64,000 nucleotides of DNA. Origin: Chloroflexota bacterium (GTDB lineage: Bacteria; Chloroflexota; Dormibacteria; Aeolococcales; Aeolococcaceae). The position numbers were made by a program, and so were the translations under genes. Below the pieces are notes generated by a model. That model ran no database searches. It was not told the DNA's origin and worked only from the letters and a program-made list of their open reading frames with translations. The stretch is taken from NCBI GenBank assembly GCA_005880985.1, contig VBIQ01000005.1:372001-436000 (forward strand), written 5' to 3'. Shown here one piece after another: positions 26,431 to 34,573 of the stretch (the first letter of the stretch is position 1; each line of letters starts with the position of its first letter).

Positions 26431-26436
26431 TACAGT
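26431..26436 (+). promoter_or_regulatory. -10 box of cyclic-nucleotide-binding gene
   Basis: TACAGT; the predicted transcript has a leader of about 20 bases that includes GGGAGG at 26456-26461 just before ATG 26462. Confidence 0.45.
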
Positions 26437-26461
26437 CGCCCGGCGTTCGTGCATCGGGAGG

Positions 26462-26914
26462 ATGAGACCGCCAATGGGTCAGGTTCGCGACGACGTCGTC
26501 ACCACCGTCGAACGCTCACCCCTGTTCGCCGGATTCCCACGCAAGCAGCTCCAGGAGATGGTGCAGCGCTTCGATGACCAGACCTTTCTCGCTGAGCACG
26601 GAGTGGTCAGCGAAGGCATGCACGGCATGGAGTTCTTCCTCATCCTCGAGGGCTCGGCCGAGGTGGTGGTCGACGGGACCGTCCTCGCCACACTCCAGCC
26701 CGGCGATTTCTTCGGCGAGGTCGCCGCTCTCGACGACGGGCCACGCACAGCCTCGGTGCGCACCGCCACCAAACTGCGCTGCCTCGGGCTTCCCAACCGA
26801 ACCTTCAAGCAGTTCCTGCTCGACTATCCACTCTTCGCAGTCAACATGCTTCCCACGGTGGTGCGCCGGTTCCGCGCGGTGATGACATCCGCCAAGAGCC
26901 AGCGCCTGCCGTAG
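26462..26914 (+). CDS. Stand-alone cyclic-nucleotide-binding domain protein
   Basis: 150 residues (146 from ATG 26474). Entire protein is one CAP_ED/cNMP domain: PLFAGFPRKQLQEM at the start, EGMHGMEFFLILEG in the beta barrel, and the phosphate-binding cassette FFGEVAALDDGPRTASVR near 82-99, which keeps the Glu and Arg that contact cyclic nucleotide. There is no DNA-binding helix-turn-helix, kinase or channel domain, so it must act through a partner. ATG 26462 is only 1-2 bases after GGGAGG; ATG 26474 has better spacing. Confidence 0.82.
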   Translation: MRPPMGQVRDDVVTTVERSPLFAGFPRKQLQEMVQRFDDQTFLAEHGVVSEGMHGMEFFLILEGSAEVVVDGTVLATLQPGDFFGEVAALDDGPRTASVRTATKLRCLGLPNRTFKQFLLDYPLFAVNMLPTVVRRFRAVMTSAKSQRLP

Positions 26915-27019
26915 CGATGCACTCCTTCGCGGGCCAGATCTGTCGGCGGCGGCCAGGCCGGCGCGTCCCTCGCCGCGCTCGTCCACCAGCCCGTTAGTGG
27001 GCCGCTGGGCAGGTTGGCG

Positions 27020-28192
27020 GTGACCGAGCCCGCGGCCAGAACGCCGGCGATGACGCGCTGGCTGGCGCCCACCACCAGCAGCCGCGTCGACCACGTGGAG
27101 CTGAGCGCGATCGACCCCGGCTGGGAGCCGGAACGAACCGGCGAGAGCCCGATCGAACCAGCGCTGGCCGCGATCCGCGCCGTCGGCGTGCTCGAGCCGG
27201 TGCTCCTGCGGCCGCGCGGCGACCGGTACGAGCTGGTCACCGGCCACCGCACGCTCCGGGCGGCCCGCGCCGCGGGGCTGGGGCGGCTTCCCGCGGTGGT
27301 CCGGGAGATGGGTGACGCGGCCGCGCTGATGGCCCTGGCACTCGACGGCAGCGCCAGCGGATCGATCAGCGACGGCGGGCGGGTCGAGTTCGCGCGGCGG
27401 CTGCACGGCAGCGGGGTTCCCGCCGACGAGGTGGAGGACCTGCTGGCCGCGCTGCAGGCGGCGCCGGTGACGGCTCCCCGCCAGAGGCGGCCGGCGGCGC
27501 CCGGCCCCGCCCCGGTCGTGGCCGAGACCCCGCCGGCTCCGGCCGGGTCGGGGCATCGCTGGACGCCGCTGCCGGGCGGGCCCCCACTGCTCTCTGGCGT
27601 CAGCTCCGCCTTCGTCGACGTGCCGCGGCTGCTCGCCGTTCTCGCCGCCGAGGGGTTCACCGGGACGGTGGAGCTGCGCGGCCCCGACCGCCGGGACGAC
27701 GTCGTCATCTTCATCGCCGGTCGCTGCTACGCGACGGTGGTGGAGGAGAACGGGTCGCGGGTCGAGCGCGAGCTGCGGCTTCCCGCTCCAGGCCGGCGGC
27801 CCGAGTTGGAGGTGACCACCCGGCCGCAGCCGCCGCCGGTGGCCGCCGGCCTGGTGATGGCGCTGCGCATGCCGGCGCGGCTGCAGGGCCTGCACGCCTC
27901 GTTCTTCCACCTCGACCGGCTGCTGGCGGTGCTGGGCGGCGACCGAGCCGACGGCGCCTGCGTGGTGACCGCGCCGCGTGGATCCGGGGTGATCCTCCTC
28001 GCCGCCGGTGCCCCGGTGGCCGCCTATGCGCGCCGCCCGGGAGAGCGGCCGGGCTCCGAGCCGGAGGGGCTCGAGGTGGAGCCGGTCGCCGAGCTGCTCG
28101 CTCTGGGGGCGGGCGAGGTGGACGTGCACGACGGTCCGTTGCCACCGCCGCTTCCGCTCGAGGGTCTCATCGAGGACGCGACCGGGCGCTGA
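27020..28192 (+). CDS. ParB-like N-terminal domain fused to two DUF4388/PATAN-like modules
   Basis: 390 residues from GTG 27020 (TTG 27014 is also possible). Residues ~15-120 form a ParB/Srx-type domain: VDHVELSAIDPG, then LEPVLLRPRGDRYELVTGHRT and LRAARAAGLGRLPAVV, split for length, matching the GxRRxxAA pattern as GHRTLRAA. After a Pro/Ala linker two similar modules follow: FVDVPRLLAVLAAEGFTGTV (~195) and FFHLDRLLAVLGGDRADGAC (~300), each with an xVxIxAG strand pair like the DUF4388/PATAN modules of signalling proteins. There is no helix-turn-helix of true ParB and no parA nearby. Function unknown; see findings. Confidence 0.75.
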   Translation: MTEPAARTPAMTRWLAPTTSSRVDHVELSAIDPGWEPERTGESPIEPALAAIRAVGVLEPVLLRPRGDRYELVTGHRTLRAARAAGLGRLPAVVREMGDAAALMALALDGSASGSISDGGRVEFARRLHGSGVPADEVEDLLAALQAAPVTAPRQRRPAAPGPAPVVAETPPAPAGSGHRWTPLPGGPPLLSGVSSAFVDVPRLLAVLAAEGFTGTVELRGPDRRDDVVIFIAGRCYATVVEENGSRVERELRLPAPGRRPELEVTTRPQPPPVAAGLVMALRMPARLQGLHASFFHLDRLLAVLGGDRADGACVVTAPRGSGVILLAAGAPVAAYARRPGERPGSEPEGLEVEPVAELLALGAGEVDVHDGPLPPPLPLEGLIEDATGR

Positions 28193-28335
28193 CGCCTATT
28201 GGTCAAAGGCGTCTACATCACGACAGTGTTGTGGACATGAACGGGGCAAACGTCTGGACCGGATTGACTCCGGACGGAAACGAACCGATGAAGGTTGTGA
28301 CGTGACCGGAAGGGGGATGCCAGACTGCGCCTCCC
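28193..28335. other. 143-base AT-richer intergenic region before the GH73 gene
   Basis: Noticeably lower GC than its surroundings. It contains an imperfect dyad CACGACA-g-TGTTGTG (28219-28233) and a CCGGA/TCCGG hairpin near 28259-28275. No known riboswitch pattern is seen. It probably holds the promoter and control sites of the wall hydrolase. Confidence 0.4.
28321..28326 (+). promoter_or_regulatory. -10 box of GH73 gene (leaderless type)
   Basis: CAGACT, nine bases before ATG 28336; one base from the TAGACT used by three other genes here. Confidence 0.4.
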
Positions 28336-29553
28336 ATGCCCGACGGTCGCTTCGCCGGCCGCGGGCGCCTCGTCGCCTTCGTCGCACCGATCGTCCTGCT
28401 CGGGCTCGTGGCGCTTCCCGCCGCCGCCGACTCCATCACCGATCCCGCCACCGCGGTGGCTCGCGCGCAGGCGCAGCTGCATGCAGCGCGCGCCCAAGCG
28501 ACGGCGCAGGACAACGCGCTGGCGTCGGCGCAGCAGGACCTCGCAGCTTCCCAGCAGCGGTTGGCCGCGTTGCAGGCCGAGGTGGCGCAACTGGACGCGC
28601 AGCTGCAGAGCGACGCTGCCGCCGTCGACCGTCTGCAGGCGCAACTGGCAACCGATCGCGGCACCCTCGCGCACTTCCTGCGGACGGCGTACCAGCGCGG
28701 CCTCGACGCCCCCTTCCTCTACCTGCTGTCGGCCGACAACTTCTCGACGATGATGCAGCGTCAGGTGCAGGTGAGCAAGACGGCGGACGCCGCCCGCAGC
28801 CTGGTGGCGCGGATCGCTGCCGAGCAGGCGCAGGCGCAGCGCATGCTCGAGGCGACGCGCAGCCGGCGGGCCGCCTTGGAGACGGCGCGGCGGCAGGCGG
28901 TGACCACGGCGGCGCTGATCTCGGTGGAGGAGGCGCGGCTGGCGGCCCTCGCCGCCGCCGCCCACAACGCCGTGGCCGGCTCGCAGCAGGCCCTGAGCCA
29001 GGCGCTGAACGACAAGGCCAAGGCGGACGCCGCGGCGGCGGCGGCGGCGGCGGCGCGAGCCGCGGCGGCGCGCCCCAAGCCGGGCTCCGGGGTGGTCTTC
29101 GGCCCCGTCGCCGGGCCCGGCTTCAGCGTCGACACCAACCTCACCACGCCGTCGGGTGAGACCGCCGACCGTCTCAACCAGTTCCTCGCCGGCACCGCGC
29201 TGGCCGGCCTGGGGCCCGCCTTCATGGCCGCCGAGCGCACCCACCACGTCAGCGCCCGCTACCTGGTGGCGCACGCGATCGAGGAGTCGGCCTGGGGCAC
29301 CAGCCAGATCGCCCAGGTCAAGCACAACCTCTTCGGATTCGGCGCCGACGACGCCCATCCCTTCCAGGACGCGGTCAGCTACCCCTCGTTTGCGGCCTGC
29401 ATCGACACGGTTTCTGCCTACATCGGCGCAAACTATCTGTCACCGTCGGGGCGCTACTATCACGGTCCGACGCTGCGGGGGATGAACGTCAACTACGCCA
29501 GCGACCCCAGCTGGGCCGCCAACATCGCCGCCATCGCCGCCACCATCCCGTGA
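28336..29553 (+). CDS. Secreted coiled-coil peptidoglycan hydrolase (GH73 glucosaminidase)
   Basis: 405 residues. Signal peptide 1-31 (hydrophobic core VAFVAPIVLLGLVALP, cleavage after AAA). Residues ~35-245 are long Ala/Gln/Leu coiled coils of the PcsB/CwlO/EnvC kind, ending in a poly-alanine stretch. The C-terminal ~130 residues are a mannosyl-glycoprotein endo-beta-N-acetylglucosaminidase domain: HAIEESAWGTSQIA near 313-326 carries the catalytic Glu, followed by KHNLFGFGADD. It should cut the glycan strand at the cell surface; the coiled coil probably gates activity through a membrane partner such as FtsEX, which is not in this window. Confidence 0.87.
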   Translation: MPDGRFAGRGRLVAFVAPIVLLGLVALPAAADSITDPATAVARAQAQLHAARAQATAQDNALASAQQDLAASQQRLAALQAEVAQLDAQLQSDAAAVDRLQAQLATDRGTLAHFLRTAYQRGLDAPFLYLLSADNFSTMMQRQVQVSKTADAARSLVARIAAEQAQAQRMLEATRSRRAALETARRQAVTTAALISVEEARLAALAAAAHNAVAGSQQALSQALNDKAKADAAAAAAAAARAAAARPKPGSGVVFGPVAGPGFSVDTNLTTPSGETADRLNQFLAGTALAGLGPAFMAAERTHHVSARYLVAHAIEESAWGTSQIAQVKHNLFGFGADDAHPFQDAVSYPSFAACIDTVSAYIGANYLSPSGRYYHGPTLRGMNVNYASDPSWAANIAAIAATIP

Positions 29554-29585
29554 CCAGGGCATCCGGCAAGGAGCCGTGTACGCCG

Positions 29586-29612
29586 TCCGGTGGCGCCGAC
29601 GATCACACCGGA
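29586..29612. terminator. Possible bidirectional hairpin between convergent genes
   Basis: Seven-bp inverted repeat TCCGGTG / CACCGGA with a 13-base loop, spanning the stop of the luciferase-like gene. No T-run. Confidence 0.25.
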
Positions 29613-30562
29613 AGCAGGCGGGAGGCCACCTCCGAGGCGATCTCCAGCGGCAGCTCCAGGTCGTCGAGGTCGAGGATCCGCAGGTACAGCCGCTCACAGC
29701 CGGCATCGACGTAGGCCTGCATCCGCTCGGCGGCGGTGGCGTAGGTGCCGACGATGCCCCGCCCCGCCAGCGCCTCGACGATCGCCGCGCCGTCGCCGCT
29801 CATGAACTGCAGCTCGCCGTACGCGGCGGCGCGGCGGCGCAGCGCCTGCTCATCCTCCGCGACCAGGCAGGTGCCCATCCAGGAGAGGCGGAGCGTCGCC
29901 GGGTCGCGTCCCTGCTGGTCACAGGCGGCGCGGACCGCGGCGAAGACCGTGGCGGCGCCGTCGGGGTCGACGGAGGTGGTGTTGTACTCGTCGGCGTGGC
30001 GGGCCGCCAGCTGCGCGCTGCGCGCCTTGCCCGCTCCTCCGATGATCACCGGCAGCCGCGCCTGCCGCGGCGCCGGGAGCGCGACCGCCTCGTCAAGCTG
30101 GTAGTGCCGCCCGGAGAAGGTCGCCGGTCCGCCCTCGAACAGCGCCCTGACCACCGGCACCGCCTCCTCCAACCGCTCCATCCGCTGGGAGGGCGGCGGG
30201 AGCTCGAGGCCGAGGCTGTGGTGCTCGGGCTCGAACCAGCCCGCGCCCATGCCCAGCTCCACCCGCCCGGCGCTCAGCCAGTCGACGGTGACCGCGGCGC
30301 GGGCCAGGACCGCCGGGTGGCGAAAGGTGATCGGCGACACCAGGGTGCCGAGCCGCGCCCGGTTGGTGTCGCGTGCGAGGGCGGCGAGGGTGGTCCACGC
30401 CTCCAGGGCGGTCCGCGGCGATCCGCCGATGGTGAGAAGGTGATCGCTGCGGAAGATCCCCTCGAAGCCGGCCGCCTCGGCGGCAAGGCCCATGGCCAGC
30501 ATCTGCTCGTAGCTGGCGCCCTGCTGAGGCTCGAGCATCAAGCGCAGGGCGACAGCTGGCAT
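29603..30562 (-). CDS. LLM-class flavin-dependent oxidoreductase (probably F420-dependent)
   Basis: 319 residues from ATG 30562 (GTG 30568 in frame). Luciferase-like TIM barrel: AGFEGIFRSDHLL near the N-terminus, TLVSPITFRHPAVLARAAVTVD split as TFRHPAVLARAA, LSAGRVELGMGAGWFEPEH and PVIIGGAGKARSAQLAARHAD are typical of actinobacterial F420-dependent family members. Cofactor choice is inferred; FMN-dependent action is possible. Substrate unknown. A TAGGGT box lies nine bases upstream of the ATG. Confidence 0.85.
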   Translation of the reverse strand: MPAVALRLMLEPQQGASYEQMLAMGLAAEAAGFEGIFRSDHLLTIGGSPRTALEAWTTLAALARDTNRARLGTLVSPITFRHPAVLARAAVTVDWLSAGRVELGMGAGWFEPEHHSLGLELPPPSQRMERLEEAVPVVRALFEGGPATFSGRHYQLDEAVALPAPRQARLPVIIGGAGKARSAQLAARHADEYNTTSVDPDGAATVFAAVRAACDQQGRDPATLRLSWMGTCLVAEDEQALRRRAAAYGELQFMSGDGAAIVEALAGRGIVGTYATAAERMQAYVDAGCERLYLRILDLDDLELPLEIASEVASRLLPV

Positions 30563-30571
30563 GGGCACGGC

Positions 30572-30577
30572 ACCCTA
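30572..30577 (-). promoter_or_regulatory. -10 box of luciferase-like oxidoreductase gene (leaderless type)
   Basis: TAGGGT on the minus strand, nine bases before ATG 30562. Confidence 0.4.
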
Positions 30578-30878
30578 GCAGCCGCGGCGGGCCGTTCGAC
30601 CGAGCCGGTAGCCGGCGGCCGCCCCGTGGACGGCCGCCGCCCCCCAGTCGGTGTCGGCGCAGGTCACTGCTGGAGCGACGCGCCATCCTCCGGACCCCCC
30701 AGCCCTGAGGCGGCGGCTACGCCCTACACCGAGCGAGAAGTGTGGGGGCACCGGGTTAAGTGCTGCCCAGCGGACTGTTAGGAGCGGTTAATTGCCTGTA
30801 ACGCCGCGGTCACAAGCGCGGCGGAGGCGTCCCCAGTCCACGCCCGACCGTGCCGGCGGAGGTGCGCGGACCCCCGCC
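30578..30878. other. About 300-base intergenic region between divergent genes
   Basis: No convincing reading frame. It contains an AT-richer patch at about 30754-30800 and a hairpin at 30744-30768 (GGGGGCAC / GTGCTGCCC with a small bulge). A small RNA or divergent control region is possible; nothing specific is recognised. Confidence 0.35.
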
Positions 30879-30884
30879 TAGACT
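30879..30884 (+). promoter_or_regulatory. -10 box of GH15 gene (leaderless type)
   Basis: TAGACT, six bases before GTG 30891. Confidence 0.5.
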
Positions 30885-30890
30885 GCTCCG

Positions 30891-32627
30891 GTGCAGCACG
30901 ACATCGGTGACCACGCCCTGCTCGCCGGTGGCGGCACCGCCGCCCTGGTCGATCCCGAGGGCGGCGTCACCTGGCTGCCCTGGCCGCGGATCGACGCCAT
31001 GCCGGTGCTGCGCGGCATCGTCGACGAGGTGGCCGGCGGCGGCTTCTCGGTGGGCCCGGCCCGCGGTGGCGCCCGCACCCGCCGCTACCGGCCGGGCACC
31101 CTGCTGCTCGAGACCGACTGGGAATGCGCCGGTGCCCACCTGGAGGTGGCGGAGGCGCTGGTCGCCGAGGGTCCGCCCCGGCTGGCACGGCTGGCCCGCG
31201 CCCGTGGCGGGCCGGTCGAGGTGGTGGTGCGCTACCGGCCGGCGGGCGCGGACGGGCTGACCGTCGCCGGCACCACGGTGCACCCCCGAAGCGGAGGGGA
31301 GCCGGTGCTGCTCACGCCATCCCTCGAGTGGCGGCCGGCCGCCGGCGGGATCGAGGCCCGCCTCGAGGTCGGCGACGGCGAGGCGCTGGGCCTGGTGCTC
31401 GCCCCATCCGCCGGCCACGGTGGCGGCGGCGGGGTGGGCGCGGCGGCAGCGCAGCTGCTCGAGGCCACCACCGTCTCCTGGCGACGGCGGACCGCGCCGA
31501 TGCGCTGGCACCGATCGGCCCTCGCCGAGCGGGTGCTGGGCGCGCCGTTGAGCGACCGCCTGCTCAAGCTGTCCGGCGGTCTGCTGCTCGGCCTGACCCA
31601 CGGCAGCGGGGGGATCGTCGCCGCGCCGACCACCTCGCTGCCGCAGTGGCCCGGCTCCTCGCGGACCTGGGACTACCGCTTCGCCTGGCTGCGCGACACC
31701 TCCCTCGCGGCCCTGGCCATGCTCCGCCTCGGCCTGCCCGACGCCGCCGCCGCGCTCGGCGACTTCTGCGGCCGCGCCTGCCAGACCGGAGCCGCGCCCC
31801 CGGTGCTCCGGGTCGACGGCAGCCGTCCGCCTCCCGAGATCGAGGTGCCCGAATGGAGCGGCTACCGCGGCGCTCGCCCGGTGCGCCTCGGCAACGCCGC
31901 CGCCACCCAGGCCCAGGTCGACGTGCTCGGCGAGGTGCTCGACCTGGCCGATGCGCTCGACCGCGCCGGGGTGCTCCCCGACAGCCTGCAACGCGCGGTC
32001 CCCGGGCTCGCCGCGGCCACGCTTGCGCGCTGGGCCGAGCCGGACCACGGCATCTGGGAGGTGCGGGGACCGCCGCGCATCTACACCCACTCCCGCCTGA
32101 TGGCCTGGACCGGCCTCCGCCGTGCCGCCGCCCTGGCGCGACGCGGGGCGGTCGCCGGGAGCCCCGAGGCCTGGGAGGCCGGAGCCGCCACCGTCGCCGA
32201 GGCCATCGTGTCGGGCGGGGACGACGGCGGCGCTCTGCTGCTCCACCCCGGCGGCGGTGGCCCCGACGCCGCCCTCGCCCTGGCTCCCCTGGTTGGGCTG
32301 CTCGCGCCCGACGACCCCCGGGCCGCGGCCACCCTGGGCGCCATCGCCACCGGGCTCGGTCGCGGCGGCCTGCTCGATCGCTACCAGGGCACGCTCGACG
32401 AGGTCGACGAACCCTGCGCCCCCTTCCTCTTCCCGACCTTCTGGCTGGCGGCGGCGCTGGAGCGCTGCGGTGGCGACGGCGCCCCCTGGCTGGCGAGCGC
32501 CGCGTCCGCCCGCGGACCGCTGGGGCTGATGGGAGAGGTCGCGGATCCCGAGCGCGGCACGCCGCTGGGCAACTACCCCCAGGTCCAGAGCCACGCCGCC
32601 CTGGTGCTGGCGCTCACCGAGCGCTGA
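30891..32627 (+). CDS. Glycoside hydrolase family 15 (glucoamylase/trehalase-like)
   Basis: 578 residues, the usual GH15 length in bacteria. An N-terminal beta-sandwich (about 1-200) precedes the (alpha/alpha)6 barrel. Hallmarks: RTWDYRFAWLRDTS near 257-270, EPDHGIWEVRGPPR near 384-397 with the catalytic acid Glu in IWE, HSRLMAW, and near the end GLMGEVADP followed by LGNYPQVQSHAAL, where the Glu is the expected catalytic base (families usually read SEE here). It should release glucose from alpha-glucans or cleave trehalose. No signal peptide, so intracellular. Confidence 0.88.
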   Translation: MQHDIGDHALLAGGGTAALVDPEGGVTWLPWPRIDAMPVLRGIVDEVAGGGFSVGPARGGARTRRYRPGTLLLETDWECAGAHLEVAEALVAEGPPRLARLARARGGPVEVVVRYRPAGADGLTVAGTTVHPRSGGEPVLLTPSLEWRPAAGGIEARLEVGDGEALGLVLAPSAGHGGGGGVGAAAAQLLEATTVSWRRRTAPMRWHRSALAERVLGAPLSDRLLKLSGGLLLGLTHGSGGIVAAPTTSLPQWPGSSRTWDYRFAWLRDTSLAALAMLRLGLPDAAAALGDFCGRACQTGAAPPVLRVDGSRPPPEIEVPEWSGYRGARPVRLGNAAATQAQVDVLGEVLDLADALDRAGVLPDSLQRAVPGLAAATLARWAEPDHGIWEVRGPPRIYTHSRLMAWTGLRRAAALARRGAVAGSPEAWEAGAATVAEAIVSGGDDGGALLLHPGGGGPDAALALAPLVGLLAPDDPRAAATLGAIATGLGRGGLLDRYQGTLDEVDEPCAPFLFPTFWLAAALERCGGDGAPWLASAASARGPLGLMGEVADPERGTPLGNYPQVQSHAALVLALTER

Positions 32628-32641
32628 GGGCGCCGCGGCCG

Positions 32642-34537
32642 TCAGACGTGCTCGGGAGCCTCCATGCCGAGGGCGGTCAGGGCGTCGCCGAGGGTGCTCT
32701 TGGCGGCGGCCACCAGGGCCCGGCGAAACCGGCGGACCGCCGGGTCGGTCTCGCGGACGATCACCGGGGTGTGCTCGTAGAAGTCGCTGAGCGCCGACGC
32801 CAGGTCGAAGGCGTAGGCGGCGAGCACCGCCGGCGAGAGCCCCGCCCCCGCCTCGGCCAGGGCGGAGCGGTAGCCGTCGATGCGGAAGAGCAGGGCCCGC
32901 TCCTGCGGCACCAGGCGGGCCGGCGGGGGGGCCGGTGTCCCGGCGCCGCCGGGCACCTTGCGCAGGATGCCGGCGGCGCGGGCGTGGGCGTACTGGAGGT
33001 AGACGCCGGTGTCACCGGTGACCCGCAGCGCCTCGCGGAAGTCGAAGGCGATGATCTGGGTCAACGAGAACTTCTGCAGGTAGTAGCGGATGGCGCCGGC
33101 CGCCAGCGCCCGCGCCGCCCGCTCGTCACGCGCCTTGTCGCGGAGCTGGGCCACCGCCACGTCGAGGAGGTCGTCGGCGCGCACCTCGATGCCGCGCCGT
33201 CCACTGAAGGCGTACAGGGTGCGCCCCTCGTCGACCTCCATCCCCAGCTGGCTCGCCGCCGTCGCCGAGAGCGCCACCACCTCGTAGGCGAGATGAACCG
33301 AGCGTTCCGCCTGCTCGGTGTATCCCAGCCGCGCCAGCGCCTGCTGCACCACCCGCTGCAGCGATGCCTGGCGGGCGTCGATGACGTTGACCACCCGCTG
33401 GGCGCGGCCGAAGCGGCTGCCGTCGATGTCCTCCTCGCCGCCTGCGGCGGTGGTGGTCACCGGCCGGTCGCCCTCATCCCACCGCCGGTACTTGAAGTCG
33501 AGCCCGAGCAGGCCGAACTTCCAGAGCTGGTAGGCGATGTCCTTGGCGGTGTAGGTGGCCACCCCGTCGGACTTGACCAGCACCTTGGCGTCCTCCTCCT
33601 CGGCGGCCGCCTCGTTCCCCGACGTCTCGGGCATCACCCAGCACCCTGCGTTCCTGCCATCCTGGGCCAGAACGACCGCGCCCGCGCCGCGGAGCAGCTG
33701 GAAGGCCCGCTCCCAGAATCCCAGCTCGAGGATGTCGGACTCCCAGGTGAGCAGGTCGTAACCGATGTCGAACCGCCGCATGGTGGCGAGTTGCGCGCGG
33801 ACCACGCGACCGGCCATCTCCTTGGCGAAGCGGGCGGTGTCGTTGTCGCGGGCCTCGATGTCGTGCAGCACCCCCGCCCGCAGCTCGACCAGGGCCGGGT
33901 CGGACTCGTAGCGACGGGACACCTCGACGTAGACGCGCGAGCAGAACTGGTCGAAGGGCTCGTTCTCGCGTGGGGTCAGGCCCAGGTGCTGCAGCCCGAC
34001 GACGACGTCAGCCACCTGCACGCCGGTGTCGTCGATATAGTTGTTGACCTCGACCTCGTGGCCGGTGCGACGCAGGATGCGGGCGACGGTGTCTCCCAGG
34101 CAGGCGTTGCGCAGGTGGCCCACGTGCGCCGCCTTGTTGGTGTTGATGTTGGTGTGCTCGATCAGCGTGCGCCCGGCCACCGTGAGCCCGCCGTCAGGGA
34201 TCAGCGGCCGGCTCGGATCGAGAGCCAAGGCCGTGTCGATCACGGCCGGCGCCCAGCTGGCGTGGTCGAGACGGGCGTTGACATAGCCAGGGGCGGTCAC
34301 CGACCAGCCGGCGACATGCTGGACCCTCGCCTCGTCGAGAAGCGTGCGCAGGTCCTCGGCGATCGCCATGGGAGACCTGCGCAGCACCCTGGCCGCCCCG
34401 AGCGGTGCCGGCGTCGACCAGTCACCGAACTCCGGTCGCGCCGAGGGCTCGACGACCACCTCCACCGCGCCGCCGGCGCCGATGCGGTCGAGCGCGGAGC
34501 CGACGGCGCGGCGCAGCGCGGCCTCGACCTGTGACAT
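32642..34537 (-). CDS. argS: Arginyl-tRNA synthetase
   Basis: 631 residues. Class I synthetase: ArgS N-terminal domain (about 1-95), HIGH-type motif HVGHLRN near 138-144, EVNNYIDDTGVQVADV, the long insertion domain, and the KMSKS-equivalent FSGRRG followed by the all-alpha anticodon-binding domain with YLQYAHARAAGI. The KMSKS lysine is missing, as in many ArgS enzymes. It is divergent from the uracil-DNA glycosylase; a TATCCT box lies eight bases before ATG 34537. Confidence 0.95.
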   Translation of the reverse strand: MSQVEAALRRAVGSALDRIGAGGAVEVVVEPSARPEFGDWSTPAPLGAARVLRRSPMAIAEDLRTLLDEARVQHVAGWSVTAPGYVNARLDHASWAPAVIDTALALDPSRPLIPDGGLTVAGRTLIEHTNINTNKAAHVGHLRNACLGDTVARILRRTGHEVEVNNYIDDTGVQVADVVVGLQHLGLTPRENEPFDQFCSRVYVEVSRRYESDPALVELRAGVLHDIEARDNDTARFAKEMAGRVVRAQLATMRRFDIGYDLLTWESDILELGFWERAFQLLRGAGAVVLAQDGRNAGCWVMPETSGNEAAAEEEDAKVLVKSDGVATYTAKDIAYQLWKFGLLGLDFKYRRWDEGDRPVTTTAAGGEEDIDGSRFGRAQRVVNVIDARQASLQRVVQQALARLGYTEQAERSVHLAYEVVALSATAASQLGMEVDEGRTLYAFSGRRGIEVRADDLLDVAVAQLRDKARDERAARALAAGAIRYYLQKFSLTQIIAFDFREALRVTGDTGVYLQYAHARAAGILRKVPGGAGTPAPPPARLVPQERALLFRIDGYRSALAEAGAGLSPAVLAAYAFDLASALSDFYEHTPVIVRETDPAVRRFRRALVAAAKSTLGDALTALGMEAPEHV

Positions 34538-34545
34538 GGCGGTCG

Positions 34546-34551
34546 AGGATA
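34546..34551 (-). promoter_or_regulatory. -10 box of argS (leaderless type)
   Basis: TATCCT on the minus strand, eight bases before ATG 34537. Confidence 0.5.
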
Positions 34552-34559
34552 GCGATTGC

Positions 34560-34565
34560 TACCGT
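34560..34565 (+). promoter_or_regulatory. -10 box of uracil-DNA glycosylase gene (leaderless type)
   Basis: TACCGT, eight bases before GTG 34574. Only eight bases separate it from the argS box on the other strand. Confidence 0.45.
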
Positions 34566-34573
34566 CAGCGGCG

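Noticed and set aside
26915..27019. Possible promoter or RNA between the cNMP and ParB-like genes
   Set aside because: No -10 box at the leaderless spacing, hairpin or ribosome site stands out in these 105 bases.
28193..28335. Cyclic-di-AMP (ydaO) riboswitch before the wall hydrolase
   Set aside because: The conserved core sequences of that family could not be found; only a dyad and a small hairpin are visible.
31124..34534. An 1136-codon frame on the plus strand across the GH15 and argS genes
   Set aside because: It is out of frame with GH15 and antisense to argS, and its composition is Arg/Ala/Pro shadow sequence.
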